Position numbers and translations under genes: made by a program
The notes under the pieces: model-generated
Told to the model about the DNA's origin: nothing
What the model saw: the letters and a program-made list of their open reading frames with translations, nothing else
The model's database searches: none
In this document: piece by piece, positions 1 through 5,787 of the stretch
Numbering within the stretch: the stretch's first letter is position 1
Layout of the letters: every line of letters starts with the position of its first letter
Assembly (NCBI GenBank): GCA_023433685.1
Contig: JAEYUD010000202.1
Span: 1-5,941, forward strand
DNA: 5,941 nucleotides
Direction: 5' to 3'
Origin: Bacteroidota bacterium
GTDB taxonomy: Bacteria > Bacteroidota > Ignavibacteria > Ignavibacteriales > Ignavibacteriaceae

Positions 1-568
1 GTTCTATAATGTGCGGAATCGACTTCTTCAGGAAGCTGATCCCGGAGATCAATCCGATCAATTTAAGTGCAATTCCCCTATGAGAGATAACGAAGATCAT
101 CACCATGAATCCCACGATCGCCCCTACCGCGAATACCCTGCCGTAATTGAAACTGTACGCTCCCGCAAGAGCTATTAGCATCAACGCGGTCATGTCGGTC
201 ACTCTTTCGGCAAACACAACAGGTGCCGTCCGGGCAACCGGAACCCCGAATCTTTCTTTCAGCAGAAACGACTTAAGCACCTCCCCCATTTTACCGGGTG
301 TGACACTTAGGACAAATCCACTTAAAAATACAAGGAAAGACTCTCCCGCGCTGATCTTTACATTGATCAACCCAAGATAGTAGTGCCACTTCAGAAATCG
401 AAAAACATAATTGGAGAAGACGAGAAGGAGAATAACCGGGATGAGCCAAAAACTGAACCCCGCGAGCGCGTGCGCGACCTTGTCGAGATCAGCGTAAATA
501 GAGAAACCAAGATAAATAACAACAGAGGCGACAATCGACCAGATTATCTTCTGTTTATAATTTTTCAA
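1..568 (-). CDS. Flippase-like / LPG-synthase TM-domain membrane protein, 3' end cut by window
   Basis: The 189 visible N-terminal residues form a polytopic inner-membrane protein. Hydrophobic segments lie near residues 8-26, 40-56, 76-90, 125-139 and 145-162. The stretch TPGKMGEVLKSFLLK (90-104), followed by FAERVTDM (119-126), matches the conserved core of the lysylphosphatidylglycerol synthase TM / UPF0104 family (PF03706). Members include the flippase half of MprF and many uncharacterised lipid or glycolipid transport proteins. Full-length members are usually about 300-340 residues, so the C-terminal 40 percent or so is probably missing. The start is TTG: an in-frame TAA lies seven codons upstream, no ATG occurs before residue 94, and an AGAAGG site sits 7 nt upstream. 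The TTG shares two bases with the maf stop (TTGA), so translation is probably coupled. No synthase domain can be seen in this part. The substrate cannot be inferred. Confidence 0.85.
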   Translation of the reverse strand, partial: MKNYKQKIIWSIVASVVIYLGFSIYADLDKVAHALAGFSFWLIPVILLLVFSNYVFRFLKWHYYLGLINVKISAGESFLVFLSGFVLSVTPGKMGEVLKSFLLKERFGVPVARTAPVVFAERVTDMTALMLIALAGAYSFNYGRVFAVGAIVGFMVMIFVISHRGIALKLIGLISGISFLKKSIPHIIE

Positions 569-1143
569 CTTAATACCTTCTTTAACGCTTTATAAACAGC
601 ATTTGTCGGTAAGCCCATAACATTGTAGTAACAACCCGTTATGCTCTCCATAAATATTGAACCGTAACCGTCTTGAACACCATAACCGCCGGCTTTATCA
701 TAAGGGCTACCCGTGGCTATATAGCCATCTATCTCATCCTTGTTCAGATGAGTAAAACGCACCAGGGTTTTAGCAGAGGAATCGATTCTTCTTCCGGTCT
801 CCGTGTTCACAATTGAAAAACCCGTAACCACCGTGTGCTCATTGCCACTAAGCATTCCAAGCATCTTTCTGGCTTCTGCTTCATCCGCGGGTTTGTTTAG
901 AATGTGACCGCCGAGAACAACTATAGTATCGGCAGTAACGATGATCCCTTCGAGACCACGTGACAGTGCATCATCCATTTTCCGCCTCGCCAGAAGTGGT
1001 GCCACTTCCTCTGCCGGCAAGTTATCATCGAACGACTCATCGGTATCGAGTGATATTGTCTCAAGTTCTCTAACGATCTGTCCAAGCAGGAAGTGTCGCC
1101 TTGGAGATCGCGAAGCGAGCGTTACTTTCACATCAATTATCAT
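565..1143 (-). CDS. maf: Maf nucleotide pyrophosphatase, dTTP/UTP (YhdE-like) type
   Basis: This is a complete 192-residue Maf/Ham1-fold protein, a usual length for the family. Maf enzymes hydrolyse non-canonical and some canonical nucleoside triphosphates to the monophosphate and pyrophosphate in the cytoplasm, and are linked to septum control and house-cleaning. Visible motifs are the N-terminal LASRSPRR (9-16), a Lys in the ARRK segment (K55), the catalytic-Asp segment ADT (71-73), NKP (83-85), the LSGNEH segment (98-103), and YDKAGGYGVQ (148-157). The last motif, with Gln at 157, is the form seen in YhdE-type dTTP/UTP pyrophosphatases; YceF-type m7GTP enzymes differ there. The chosen ATG at 1143 places the first strand just after the start, as in other Maf proteins, and overlaps the SpoIID-family gene by 11 nt. 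Its own ribosome binding site is weak (AGG 3 nt upstream). A TTG at 1182 behind AGGAG is an alternative that would add 13 residues. Confidence 0.93.
   Translation of the reverse strand: MIIDVKVTLASRSPRRHFLLGQIVRELETISLDTDESFDDNLPAEEVAPLLARRKMDDALSRGLEGIIVTADTIVVLGGHILNKPADEAEARKMLGMLSGNEHTVVTGFSIVNTETGRRIDSSAKTLVRFTHLNKDEIDGYIATGSPYDKAGGYGVQDGYGSIFMESITGCYYNVMGLPTNAVYKALKKVLS
576..581 (-). promoter_or_regulatory. Ribosome binding site fixing the TTG start of the flippase-like gene
   Basis: AGAAGG on the minus strand lies 7 nt before the TTG at 568-566, inside the last codons of maf. It supports a TTG start where no ATG is available, and fits reinitiation by ribosomes that have just finished maf. 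Confidence 0.6.
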
Positions 1144-2398
1144 AAGCCTGTGTGAGTTGGGTTCCCGGGAAAAAGTGTTCAAGTATCTCCTGATATGGTG
1201 TCCCACCACGACTTAAATTTAGTGCACCCCACTGGCACATCCCCACACCGTGACCGTTCCCAAATCCTGAAAGATTGATCTTACTTAAAACCCCGTTTTT
1301 TCTGATGAGTTCTATTTCGAAATTGGAGCTTCTCAATATTGAGTTGTCTTTTTTACTTTTAATCACATCTCTTATCTTGCTGCCGGCAATCGATACGGGT
1401 TTTTCACCGGCTAAAAAGATGATCAGCTCCTTCGCCCTGCCGGAGCGGTATCTTTCTTTGATCTCGAGTCCATCAAGCACATAATTAGTCGATCTGATTA
1501 GTCTTGCGTCGAACAAATACCGCACTATTTCAAACGCGGTATAAGATTCAGACCATTTAAATGAGGGTGACTTCTTGCAATTTGGCGGATCGCCATCCTG
1601 TACACCTTTAAGATATGGAACGTCGACAGGCCCAAAGACATTCGCTATATCTTCCGTGTAGCCACCACAATTGGCAGAATAAAAAACGAGCGCGGGTTTC
1701 CCCTTGTATGTCAAAATGAGGCCCTGGGTCTCTACAACAGACCTGCTGTCAATTCCTGTTTCAACGTCCATGCCTCCATAGGCCTGATCTTTAACACCGT
1801 CCGTTACGTCGTAAAGGGCCCTGTTTTCAGAGAGCCTGTTAATCGCGAAAGTACGCGCGGTAACTGCTGCACATTTAAGAGCTTCGTAGAAATAATTGTC
1901 TTTCAACCCTATTTCCAGGGGTACCACACCAAGAAGATAATCTTCAATATCGAGATAGTTAACGACGAGTATTTTCGAATTTTGAGCCACAAACCAAAGT
2001 TCACCCCGGTAAGCTTTTTTTCTGAAATTCAGAAATTCCTCTTTACCGGCCGGTTTGAGTTTCAGGGTTGCTGAGCTGTATGTACCCTTCGATGTAGAGA
2101 TGGTCACAACACCTTTTGACGCTGATAGAGATATTTCTTCATCTGCATTTAATCGGATTGAGTTCTGATCTCCTTCGCTGATGAGAGAACCAATTTCGAT
2201 CTTATACCGGAAAGGCTTTACCTCTTCATCTATAAGAACACGGATATTCTGTCTGAGGCGTGAAGGTTCGTTTAAAGTGGTTGAACGCTCATTTTTTTCA
2301 GGATTCCTGACGGCGGAAGCGCAAGAAGAAAACGAGAATAAAAATATTGTTAGAAGGAGGAAAACTTTTGAGTTTTGGAAGAGAATGGTAGAAGACAC
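1133..2398 (-). CDS. SpoIID/LytB-domain protein, probable lipoprotein
   Basis: This 421-residue exported protein carries the SpoIID/LytB domain. Bacillus SpoIID is a lytic transglycosylase acting on glycan strands stripped of peptides; homologues in non-sporulating bacteria are thought to act on peptidoglycan but are little studied. A hydrophobic segment at residues 12-25 ends in FSFSSC, giving a likely lipidated Cys26, although cleavage by signal peptidase I after ASA (27-29) is also possible. Core motifs are DIEDYLLGVVPLEIG (150-164), whose Glu162 aligns with the catalytic Glu of SpoIID, then EALKCAAVTARTFAI (172-186), FYSANCGGYTED (239-250), and GHGVGMCQWGA (382-392). Cys244 and Cys274 could form a disulfide or help bind metal; this is inference. 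The start is GTG, 5 nt after the preceding stop, with no clear ribosome binding site, so coupled translation is likely. No sporulation genes are visible here, so a general cell-wall role fits better. Confidence 0.9.
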   Translation of the reverse strand: MSSTILFQNSKVFLLLTIFLFSFSSCASAVRNPEKNERSTTLNEPSRLRQNIRVLIDEEVKPFRYKIEIGSLISEGDQNSIRLNADEEISLSASKGVVTISTSKGTYSSATLKLKPAGKEEFLNFRKKAYRGELWFVAQNSKILVVNYLDIEDYLLGVVPLEIGLKDNYFYEALKCAAVTARTFAINRLSENRALYDVTDGVKDQAYGGMDVETGIDSRSVVETQGLILTYKGKPALVFYSANCGGYTEDIANVFGPVDVPYLKGVQDGDPPNCKKSPSFKWSESYTAFEIVRYLFDARLIRSTNYVLDGLEIKERYRSGRAKELIIFLAGEKPVSIAGSKIRDVIKSKKDNSILRSSNFEIELIRKNGVLSKINLSGFGNGHGVGMCQWGALNLSRGGTPYQEILEHFFPGTQLTQAYDN

Positions 2399-2403
2399 TA
2401 ATA

Positions 2404-2799
2404 TTAGCGGAACATAGCCTTTATGCTGCCCCAGGTTTTCTTGAAGCCCGAAACTGAATGACTTACCGAAACTTCCCGGGAGTAAGAAGATGAATTGTCT
2501 CTCTCGTTTATTTTTAGGCGATAAACGTAAATGACATCAGTTGTTTTGTAGGCACCTTCATCATAGAAAACATAATATGAATTGTTGCCTTTGGGAGAGA
2601 TACGGGAGACCTCTGTGTATGAAGTATTGTGAGTTCTGCGCTCGATAACAAATTCTTTAAGATTGCTCTCGGAAGTGGTTTTCCACTCGATCTTAACCTT
2701 TCCGTCTTCGCTTTTAGCATAGAAAAAGTCAAGAAACGCCCCCGCGATCAAAGATCCGGCGGCAATTATGAGCGTTAGAAAAACTACTTTAACTTTCAT
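2404..2799 (-). CDS. Small secreted fibronectin-III-like protein
   Basis: This 131-residue protein of unknown function begins with a hydrophobic signal or anchor at residues 5-23. There is no Cys, so it is not a lipoprotein; cleavage after SLIAGA (16-21) is possible. The rest reads as a single beta-sandwich of the type common as repeats in Bacteroidota and Ignavibacteriota surface proteins. The strand pattern KVKIEWKT (34-41) is followed by ESNLKEFVIERR (44-55), a middle Tyr/Asp section, and YVYRLKI (91-97). Here the unit stands alone, not appended to a large adhesin or enzyme. After the domain comes a short basic tail, KKTWGSIKAMFR (120-131), which is not a typical type IX secretion signal domain. 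It is first in a tight four-gene cluster, 5 nt before the SpoIID-family gene, suggesting a periplasmic or envelope role. The ATG start lies just after the signal-peptide basic residues' expected position but lacks a clear ribosome binding site. Confidence 0.8.
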   Translation of the reverse strand: MKVKVVFLTLIIAAGSLIAGAFLDFFYAKSEDGKVKIEWKTTSESNLKEFVIERRTHNTSYTEVSRISPKGNNSYYVFYDEGAYKTTDVIYVYRLKINERDNSSSYSREVSVSHSVSGFKKTWGSIKAMFR

Positions 2800-2803
2800 G
2801 TCC

Positions 2804-2834
2804 GAAATATAACCTGTTTGGAAGATAAATCAAA
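2804..2834 (-). promoter_or_regulatory. Candidate Bacteroidota-type promoter for the four-gene cluster
   Basis: On the minus strand TTTG (2834-2831) is followed after 19 bp by TATATTTC (2811-2804). The Bacteroidota primary sigma factor recognises TTTG at about -33 and TAnnTTTG at about -7, with a similar spacer; only the last base of the -7 element differs here. The element ends 4 bp before the ATG at 2799, so transcripts would start at or very near that ATG and have almost no leader. It lies in the only intergenic gap of more than 21 nt in the window. The low-GC context makes chance matches possible. Confidence 0.45.
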
Positions 2835-2844
2835 GGATAAAACG

Positions 2845-2879
2845 AAAAAAAATGTGTAATTGTGACAGATGTCATCAAT
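2845..2879 (-). terminator. Possible weak intrinsic terminator at the end of rsgA
   Basis: Minus-strand sequence at 2879-2859 can fold as ATTG-(A bulge)-TGAC, loop ATCT, GTCA-CAAT: eight base pairs around one bulged A. A run of eight T (2852-2845) follows after 6 nt. The stem includes the rsgA TGA stop. The stem is AT-rich and the gap before the T run is longer than usual, so termination would be weak or partial. Its position between the two gene blocks supports the call. Confidence 0.35.
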
Positions 2880-3825
2880 AAATCATGTCTTCTTCGATAT
2901 TCTCCAGCAACCTGAGGTAACTCTCGTACCTCTCAACCGAAATTTCCTCATTCTCAACAGCAGTTATCACAGCGCACCCGGGTTCATGATGATGCGTGCA
3001 TGGCTTGTACTTGCAGTCCTGCAGATAATCAGCAAGCTCTGGGAAGTAATGTGCCAGATCCTCTTTCTTTAACCCGAACGGGGCGATCTCCCTGATGCCC
3101 GGTGTATCGATCAGATAGGTTGAGCGGTCGATCCTGTTCATGTTAACAATCACTGTTGTGTGCTTCCCTTTTTGCGAGTAGAGGCTGACCTCCCCGGTGG
3201 CAAGCTTAAGATCAGGAAAGAGGGAATTAAGAATTGATGACTTCCCCACTCCCGAGTGCCCCCAGAACATCGATATTTTCCCCATTACCTCATCTCTAAG
3301 TTCGCTGATCCCGGCACCGGTAGTTGCCGAAACCTGAAAAACCTTGTAGCCGAGGCCACTGTAAAGTTCAGTCCAGAACTCTGCCTCTTCAGGAATTTCA
3401 GCAAGGTCCATTTTATTGAACACCAGAACAGGCCTGATGTTTGAACTCTCAGCAATCACAATAAACCGGTCGATCACGCGATTGTTGAACGGTGGAGTTC
3501 CGAATGAGCCTACAATAAACAGCCTGTCGATGTTGGCCGCAATAACCTGCTCAAGGCGTTCCCCTCTTAGAGAGGCGCCTTTGATCTTGGGAGCTTTCCG
3601 CGAGATGAAGTTGTTACGGGTGTGAACATTATGGATCACTCCTTCACCTCCGTCGATCTTGTCGAAATCAACGTAATCCCCCACCACTGCCACGTCAGTA
3701 TTCAGCATTTTGCCCCTTTTGATCCTCAGGTCATGCTTGAACTTTCCCCTAAGCACACATCTGATCAGTTTGTCTTCTTCTTCAAGAAGAACCCAGTGAC
3801 TCTGACCTTCAATCCTGATGAGCAA
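2875..3825 (-). CDS. rsgA: Ribosome small-subunit-dependent GTPase A
   Basis: This is a complete 316-residue RsgA (YjeQ/YloQ) protein, a circularly permuted cytoplasmic GTPase that acts in late 30S subunit maturation and checks the decoding centre. An N-terminal OB-fold spans about residues 1-70. The permuted G domain then shows G4 NKMD (137-140), G5 VSA (165-167), G1 P-loop GHSGVGKSS (189-197), G2 KHTT (221-224) and G3 DTPG (240-243). The C-terminal zinc site is C271-x4-C276-x-H278-x5-C284. All key residues are present. The start is TTG; it is the only common start codon between the in-frame stop of the preceding gene and the OB-fold, and gives the usual family N-terminus. No good ribosome binding site precedes it (an AGGG lies 16 nt away). 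It follows the outer-membrane protein gene after 21 nt, so it probably shares that transcript. Confidence 0.97.
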   Translation of the reverse strand: MLIRIEGQSHWVLLEEEDKLIRCVLRGKFKHDLRIKRGKMLNTDVAVVGDYVDFDKIDGGEGVIHNVHTRNNFISRKAPKIKGASLRGERLEQVIAANIDRLFIVGSFGTPPFNNRVIDRFIVIAESSNIRPVLVFNKMDLAEIPEEAEFWTELYSGLGYKVFQVSATTGAGISELRDEVMGKISMFWGHSGVGKSSILNSLFPDLKLATGEVSLYSQKGKHTTVIVNMNRIDRSTYLIDTPGIREIAPFGLKKEDLAHYFPELADYLQDCKYKPCTHHHEPGCAVITAVENEEISVERYESYLRLLENIEEDMIY

Positions 3826-3846
3826 TCCGGTGATATCAGTACCCTG

Positions 3847-5262
3847 TCAGAACCGGAATGAAATGCCAAACAAGGCACTGTTGTATGTTATATCCTGAAG
3901 TGTCCTCGACTGATTGAAACCGTAATTGTCTCCAAAATCTTTCCACCAACCATGGATGAAGGCCACATCGAATGAAAGTTCACCATCGAGAAGGTATCCA
4001 ACTCCGAAGGTAACAAATTTCCTGTCATATTCCGATGGATCATCTTTGTAGGGTGACTTTTGGATAAAATATCCGGCTCTAAGCCGCATATCGATAAACG
4101 GAAATGTATACTCCGCCCCGACATTGTAGTTGAGCACCGAACGGAGCGAGTTATTCACATCACGATTCAGATCACTTGTGAAGACACTTCCCAGTCCGGA
4201 GATATCTTTAAAGCTTGAGTTTGTATAGTCGATGAAAGTTCCCTGCGCGGAGAGTATCAATCCTCTAACATTGAAGGAAAGACCACCTGTAAACTTGAAT
4301 GGTGTGTGTATTTCGTATTCAACATCGCTCTTGAAGTCAGCAGGATCTATATCAACCACCCTGCCGGTTCCCCAAATTGAAGAAGCCTCAACCTGATACT
4401 GCTCTTTGATGGTATACGACTTGGGGAATTCAACTGTCATACCCACTCTCGCTATGTTTTGCACCTGATAGAGCAACCCAAGTTTTATTTCATAATATCT
4501 AATATCCCAATCGAGAACCGTCTTGTAGTTAAACCGCTTGAAAGTTGAAGAGAAAGAATATCCAGGCGCGAGCTCCGTTCCGTTATAAATTTTGTTAACG
4601 TCTTCTTCGCTGATGTTGAAGTTATTCTGATAAGTTCCGCCGCCAATTGAGATCGTTGCACCGAGGAAAAAGTTTTTGTAGGCTTCATACGCCGCTGAAA
4701 AATTCCACACCCCTGCTGAACCTGTCTGTGTTCTCGAACCGGACTGATTCAGCTTCCCGTTGATCCTGGTATGATATGTGTCGTCAGTCAGATACAGCTC
4801 GTATGGTATCTCTGAATAACCGTTCAGATCTTGGATCATCGACGAGTTGCCGGAATTAAAGCCATTAAAATCGAATTTTCCGGTAAAATCCATCGTCGAA
4901 TTGTACGATGTACCGATAACAAGACTTCCCCGCAGAGTTGGTATCGGGAAGATCAGTGTAAAATTGTCAAGATCAGCTCTTGAACTTTCAGAATTGATCT
5001 GATTGCCCAGAAAAGTAGTGTTATTACTGTTCACACCGTATTTGAATCCGCCGCCAAGTTCGAATCGTCTTACAAGTGCTATACCAGCGGGGTTGTAAGC
5101 CATACCAAGTCCATCGTCACTCATGGCAACGAAAGCATTTCCCAGACCGACAGCTCTTGCCCCGGAACCGAACCCCGGAACGGCAAGTCTGACCGCGTCA
5201 CCCACTGTTTGAGCTGAAGTTATACCGGCTATTACCGCAAAGATCAAAAATAACCGCTTCAT
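3847..5262 (-). CDS. Outer-membrane beta-barrel protein, FadL/OmpP1 or PorV-like
   Basis: This 471-residue protein has a signal peptide (residues 1-17, cleavage probably after ITSA before Gln18) and a long alternation of short polar and aromatic beta-strands typical of a large outer-membrane barrel. The N-terminal section GSGARAVGLGNAFVAMSDD (32-50), followed by MAYNPAGIALV (54-64), is the signature shared by the FadL/OmpP1/TodX hydrophobic-compound transporters and the PorV/UPF0164-type barrels. The protein ends in LFGISFRF, with the terminal Phe expected of a BAM-complex recognition signal. Known relatives transport hydrophobic compounds or act as type IX secretion shuttle proteins; the sequence alone does not decide between these. 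The start is ATG with a strong GGGAGGTG site 7 nt upstream. The ATGA overlap with the preceding lipoprotein gene indicates coupled translation and perhaps a shared function at the outer membrane. Confidence 0.88.
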   Translation of the reverse strand: MKRLFLIFAVIAGITSAQTVGDAVRLAVPGFGSGARAVGLGNAFVAMSDDGLGMAYNPAGIALVRRFELGGGFKYGVNSNNTTFLGNQINSESSRADLDNFTLIFPIPTLRGSLVIGTSYNSTMDFTGKFDFNGFNSGNSSMIQDLNGYSEIPYELYLTDDTYHTRINGKLNQSGSRTQTGSAGVWNFSAAYEAYKNFFLGATISIGGGTYQNNFNISEEDVNKIYNGTELAPGYSFSSTFKRFNYKTVLDWDIRYYEIKLGLLYQVQNIARVGMTVEFPKSYTIKEQYQVEASSIWGTGRVVDIDPADFKSDVEYEIHTPFKFTGGLSFNVRGLILSAQGTFIDYTNSSFKDISGLGSVFTSDLNRDVNNSLRSVLNYNVGAEYTFPFIDMRLRAGYFIQKSPYKDDPSEYDRKFVTFGVGYLLDGELSFDVAFIHGWWKDFGDNYGFNQSRTLQDITYNSALFGISFRF

Positions 5263-5774
5263 TTTCTTCCACCTCCCGTGCTTCCTCTTCCTGAATTGCT
5301 TTTATTGTCTTCTGAACCACTGCTGCGGCTTCCGCTGTCATTCGAAGCTGGTTTGGTGGCCGGGGTAGAAGTTGATGAAGCACCGGATGAACTGCCAGAA
5401 CTTCCCCTTGTTGAAGTGGAGCCTGATGAACCTTCGTAGCCACCCCTTCCACCATCACGGTTTCTGAGGTTTTGAATGTCCTTCTCCCTTTTACGGGTAA
5501 CCACCTGATCATTATCGTTTCCACTTCCTGATCCACCGGCACTGACAGTCACCGGGGTCACATCGTACCACCACGGCAAGGCATGATATCCGGAATAACC
5601 ACCGTAAAACCTTTCGGAATAAAATGAATATACTTCATCTTCCTCTTGATAGTCTGATTCTATTTCATCGATCTGCGAATCACTTAGTGGTTGTCCCATG
5701 TCAACTATTGTGTAGCAACCCGGGAACCACAAGAGTGCCAATATGGCAGCCAAATAAAATTTCATATTTTTCAT
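5259..5774 (-). CDS. Lipoprotein with Ser/Gly-rich low-complexity tail
   Basis: I do not recognise this 171-residue protein. From the chosen start it has a short basic n-region (MKNMK), a hydrophobic core (6-17) and the lipobox-like FPGC with Cys20, so it is probably a lipoprotein. Next come an acidic section (SDSQIDEIESDYQEEDEV, about 31-48) and a Tyr/Gly/Trp section (FYGGYSGYHALPWWYDV, about 56-72). A charged patch (TRKREKD) follows, then roughly 65 residues dominated by Ser, Gly, Thr and Asn up to GSTGGGRK. The tail is probably disordered. The ATG at 5774 is preferred because AAGGA lies 8 nt upstream; the ATG at 5783 would have that site touching it, and one at 5765 would give the shortest form. 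The gene overlaps the outer-membrane protein gene by ATGA and follows a gene whose product has a similar tail, so a joint envelope role is inferred. Confidence 0.75.
   Translation of the reverse strand: MKNMKFYLAAILALLWFPGCYTIVDMGQPLSDSQIDEIESDYQEEDEVYSFYSERFYGGYSGYHALPWWYDVTPVTVSAGGSGSGNDNDQVVTRKREKDIQNLRNRDGGRGGYEGSSGSTSTRGSSGSSSGASSTSTPATKPASNDSGSRSSGSEDNKSNSGRGSTGGGRK
5270..5277 (-). promoter_or_regulatory. Strong ribosome binding site for the outer-membrane protein gene
   Basis: GGGAGGTG on the minus strand lies 7 nt before the ATG at 5262. The same bases encode the Gly-rich end (TGGGRK) of the upstream lipoprotein, so the Gly codons double as the ribosome binding site. With the ATGA overlap this is the best translation signal in the window. 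Confidence 0.7.
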
Positions 5775-5782
5775 CTCACACA

Positions 5783-5787
5783 TCCTT
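5783..5787 (-). promoter_or_regulatory. Ribosome binding site of the lipoprotein gene, overlapping the previous stop
   Basis: AAGGA on the minus strand lies 8 nt before the ATG at 5774 and shares bases with the TAA stop (5788-5786) of the upstream gene. It decides for the 5774 start over the 5783 start and suggests coupled translation. Confidence 0.55.

Noticed and set aside
147..595. Two adjacent + strand open frames of 70-77 residues
   Set aside because: They lie opposite the flippase-like gene, which has clear family motifs and transmembrane periodicity. The + strand peptides show no domain or good ribosome binding site.
2351..2359. A near-perfect Shine-Dalgarno-like TAGAAGGAGG on the + strand
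   Set aside because: It is the complement of Leu codons in the hydrophobic signal segment of the SpoIID-family protein, and no credible + strand gene follows.
2404..2799. Type IX secretion C-terminal sorting domain on the fibronectin-like protein
   Set aside because: The 12-residue basic tail is too short and lacks the conserved pattern of a sorting domain of about 70-80 residues; only the single beta-sandwich and the tail are present.
3823..3849. The barrel-protein gene and rsgA are in the same frame, separated by one TGA and seven codons, suggesting a read-through fusion
   Set aside because: A fusion of an outer-membrane barrel with a cytoplasmic GTPase makes no sense for localisation, the barrel ends with a proper terminal Phe, and both products have normal family lengths.
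5198..5542. A 114-residue minus-strand open frame overlapping the lipoprotein and barrel genes
   Set aside because: It is an out-of-frame shadow of the Ser/Gly-rich tail region and has no family motif; the lipoprotein frame has a signal peptide and coupled start.
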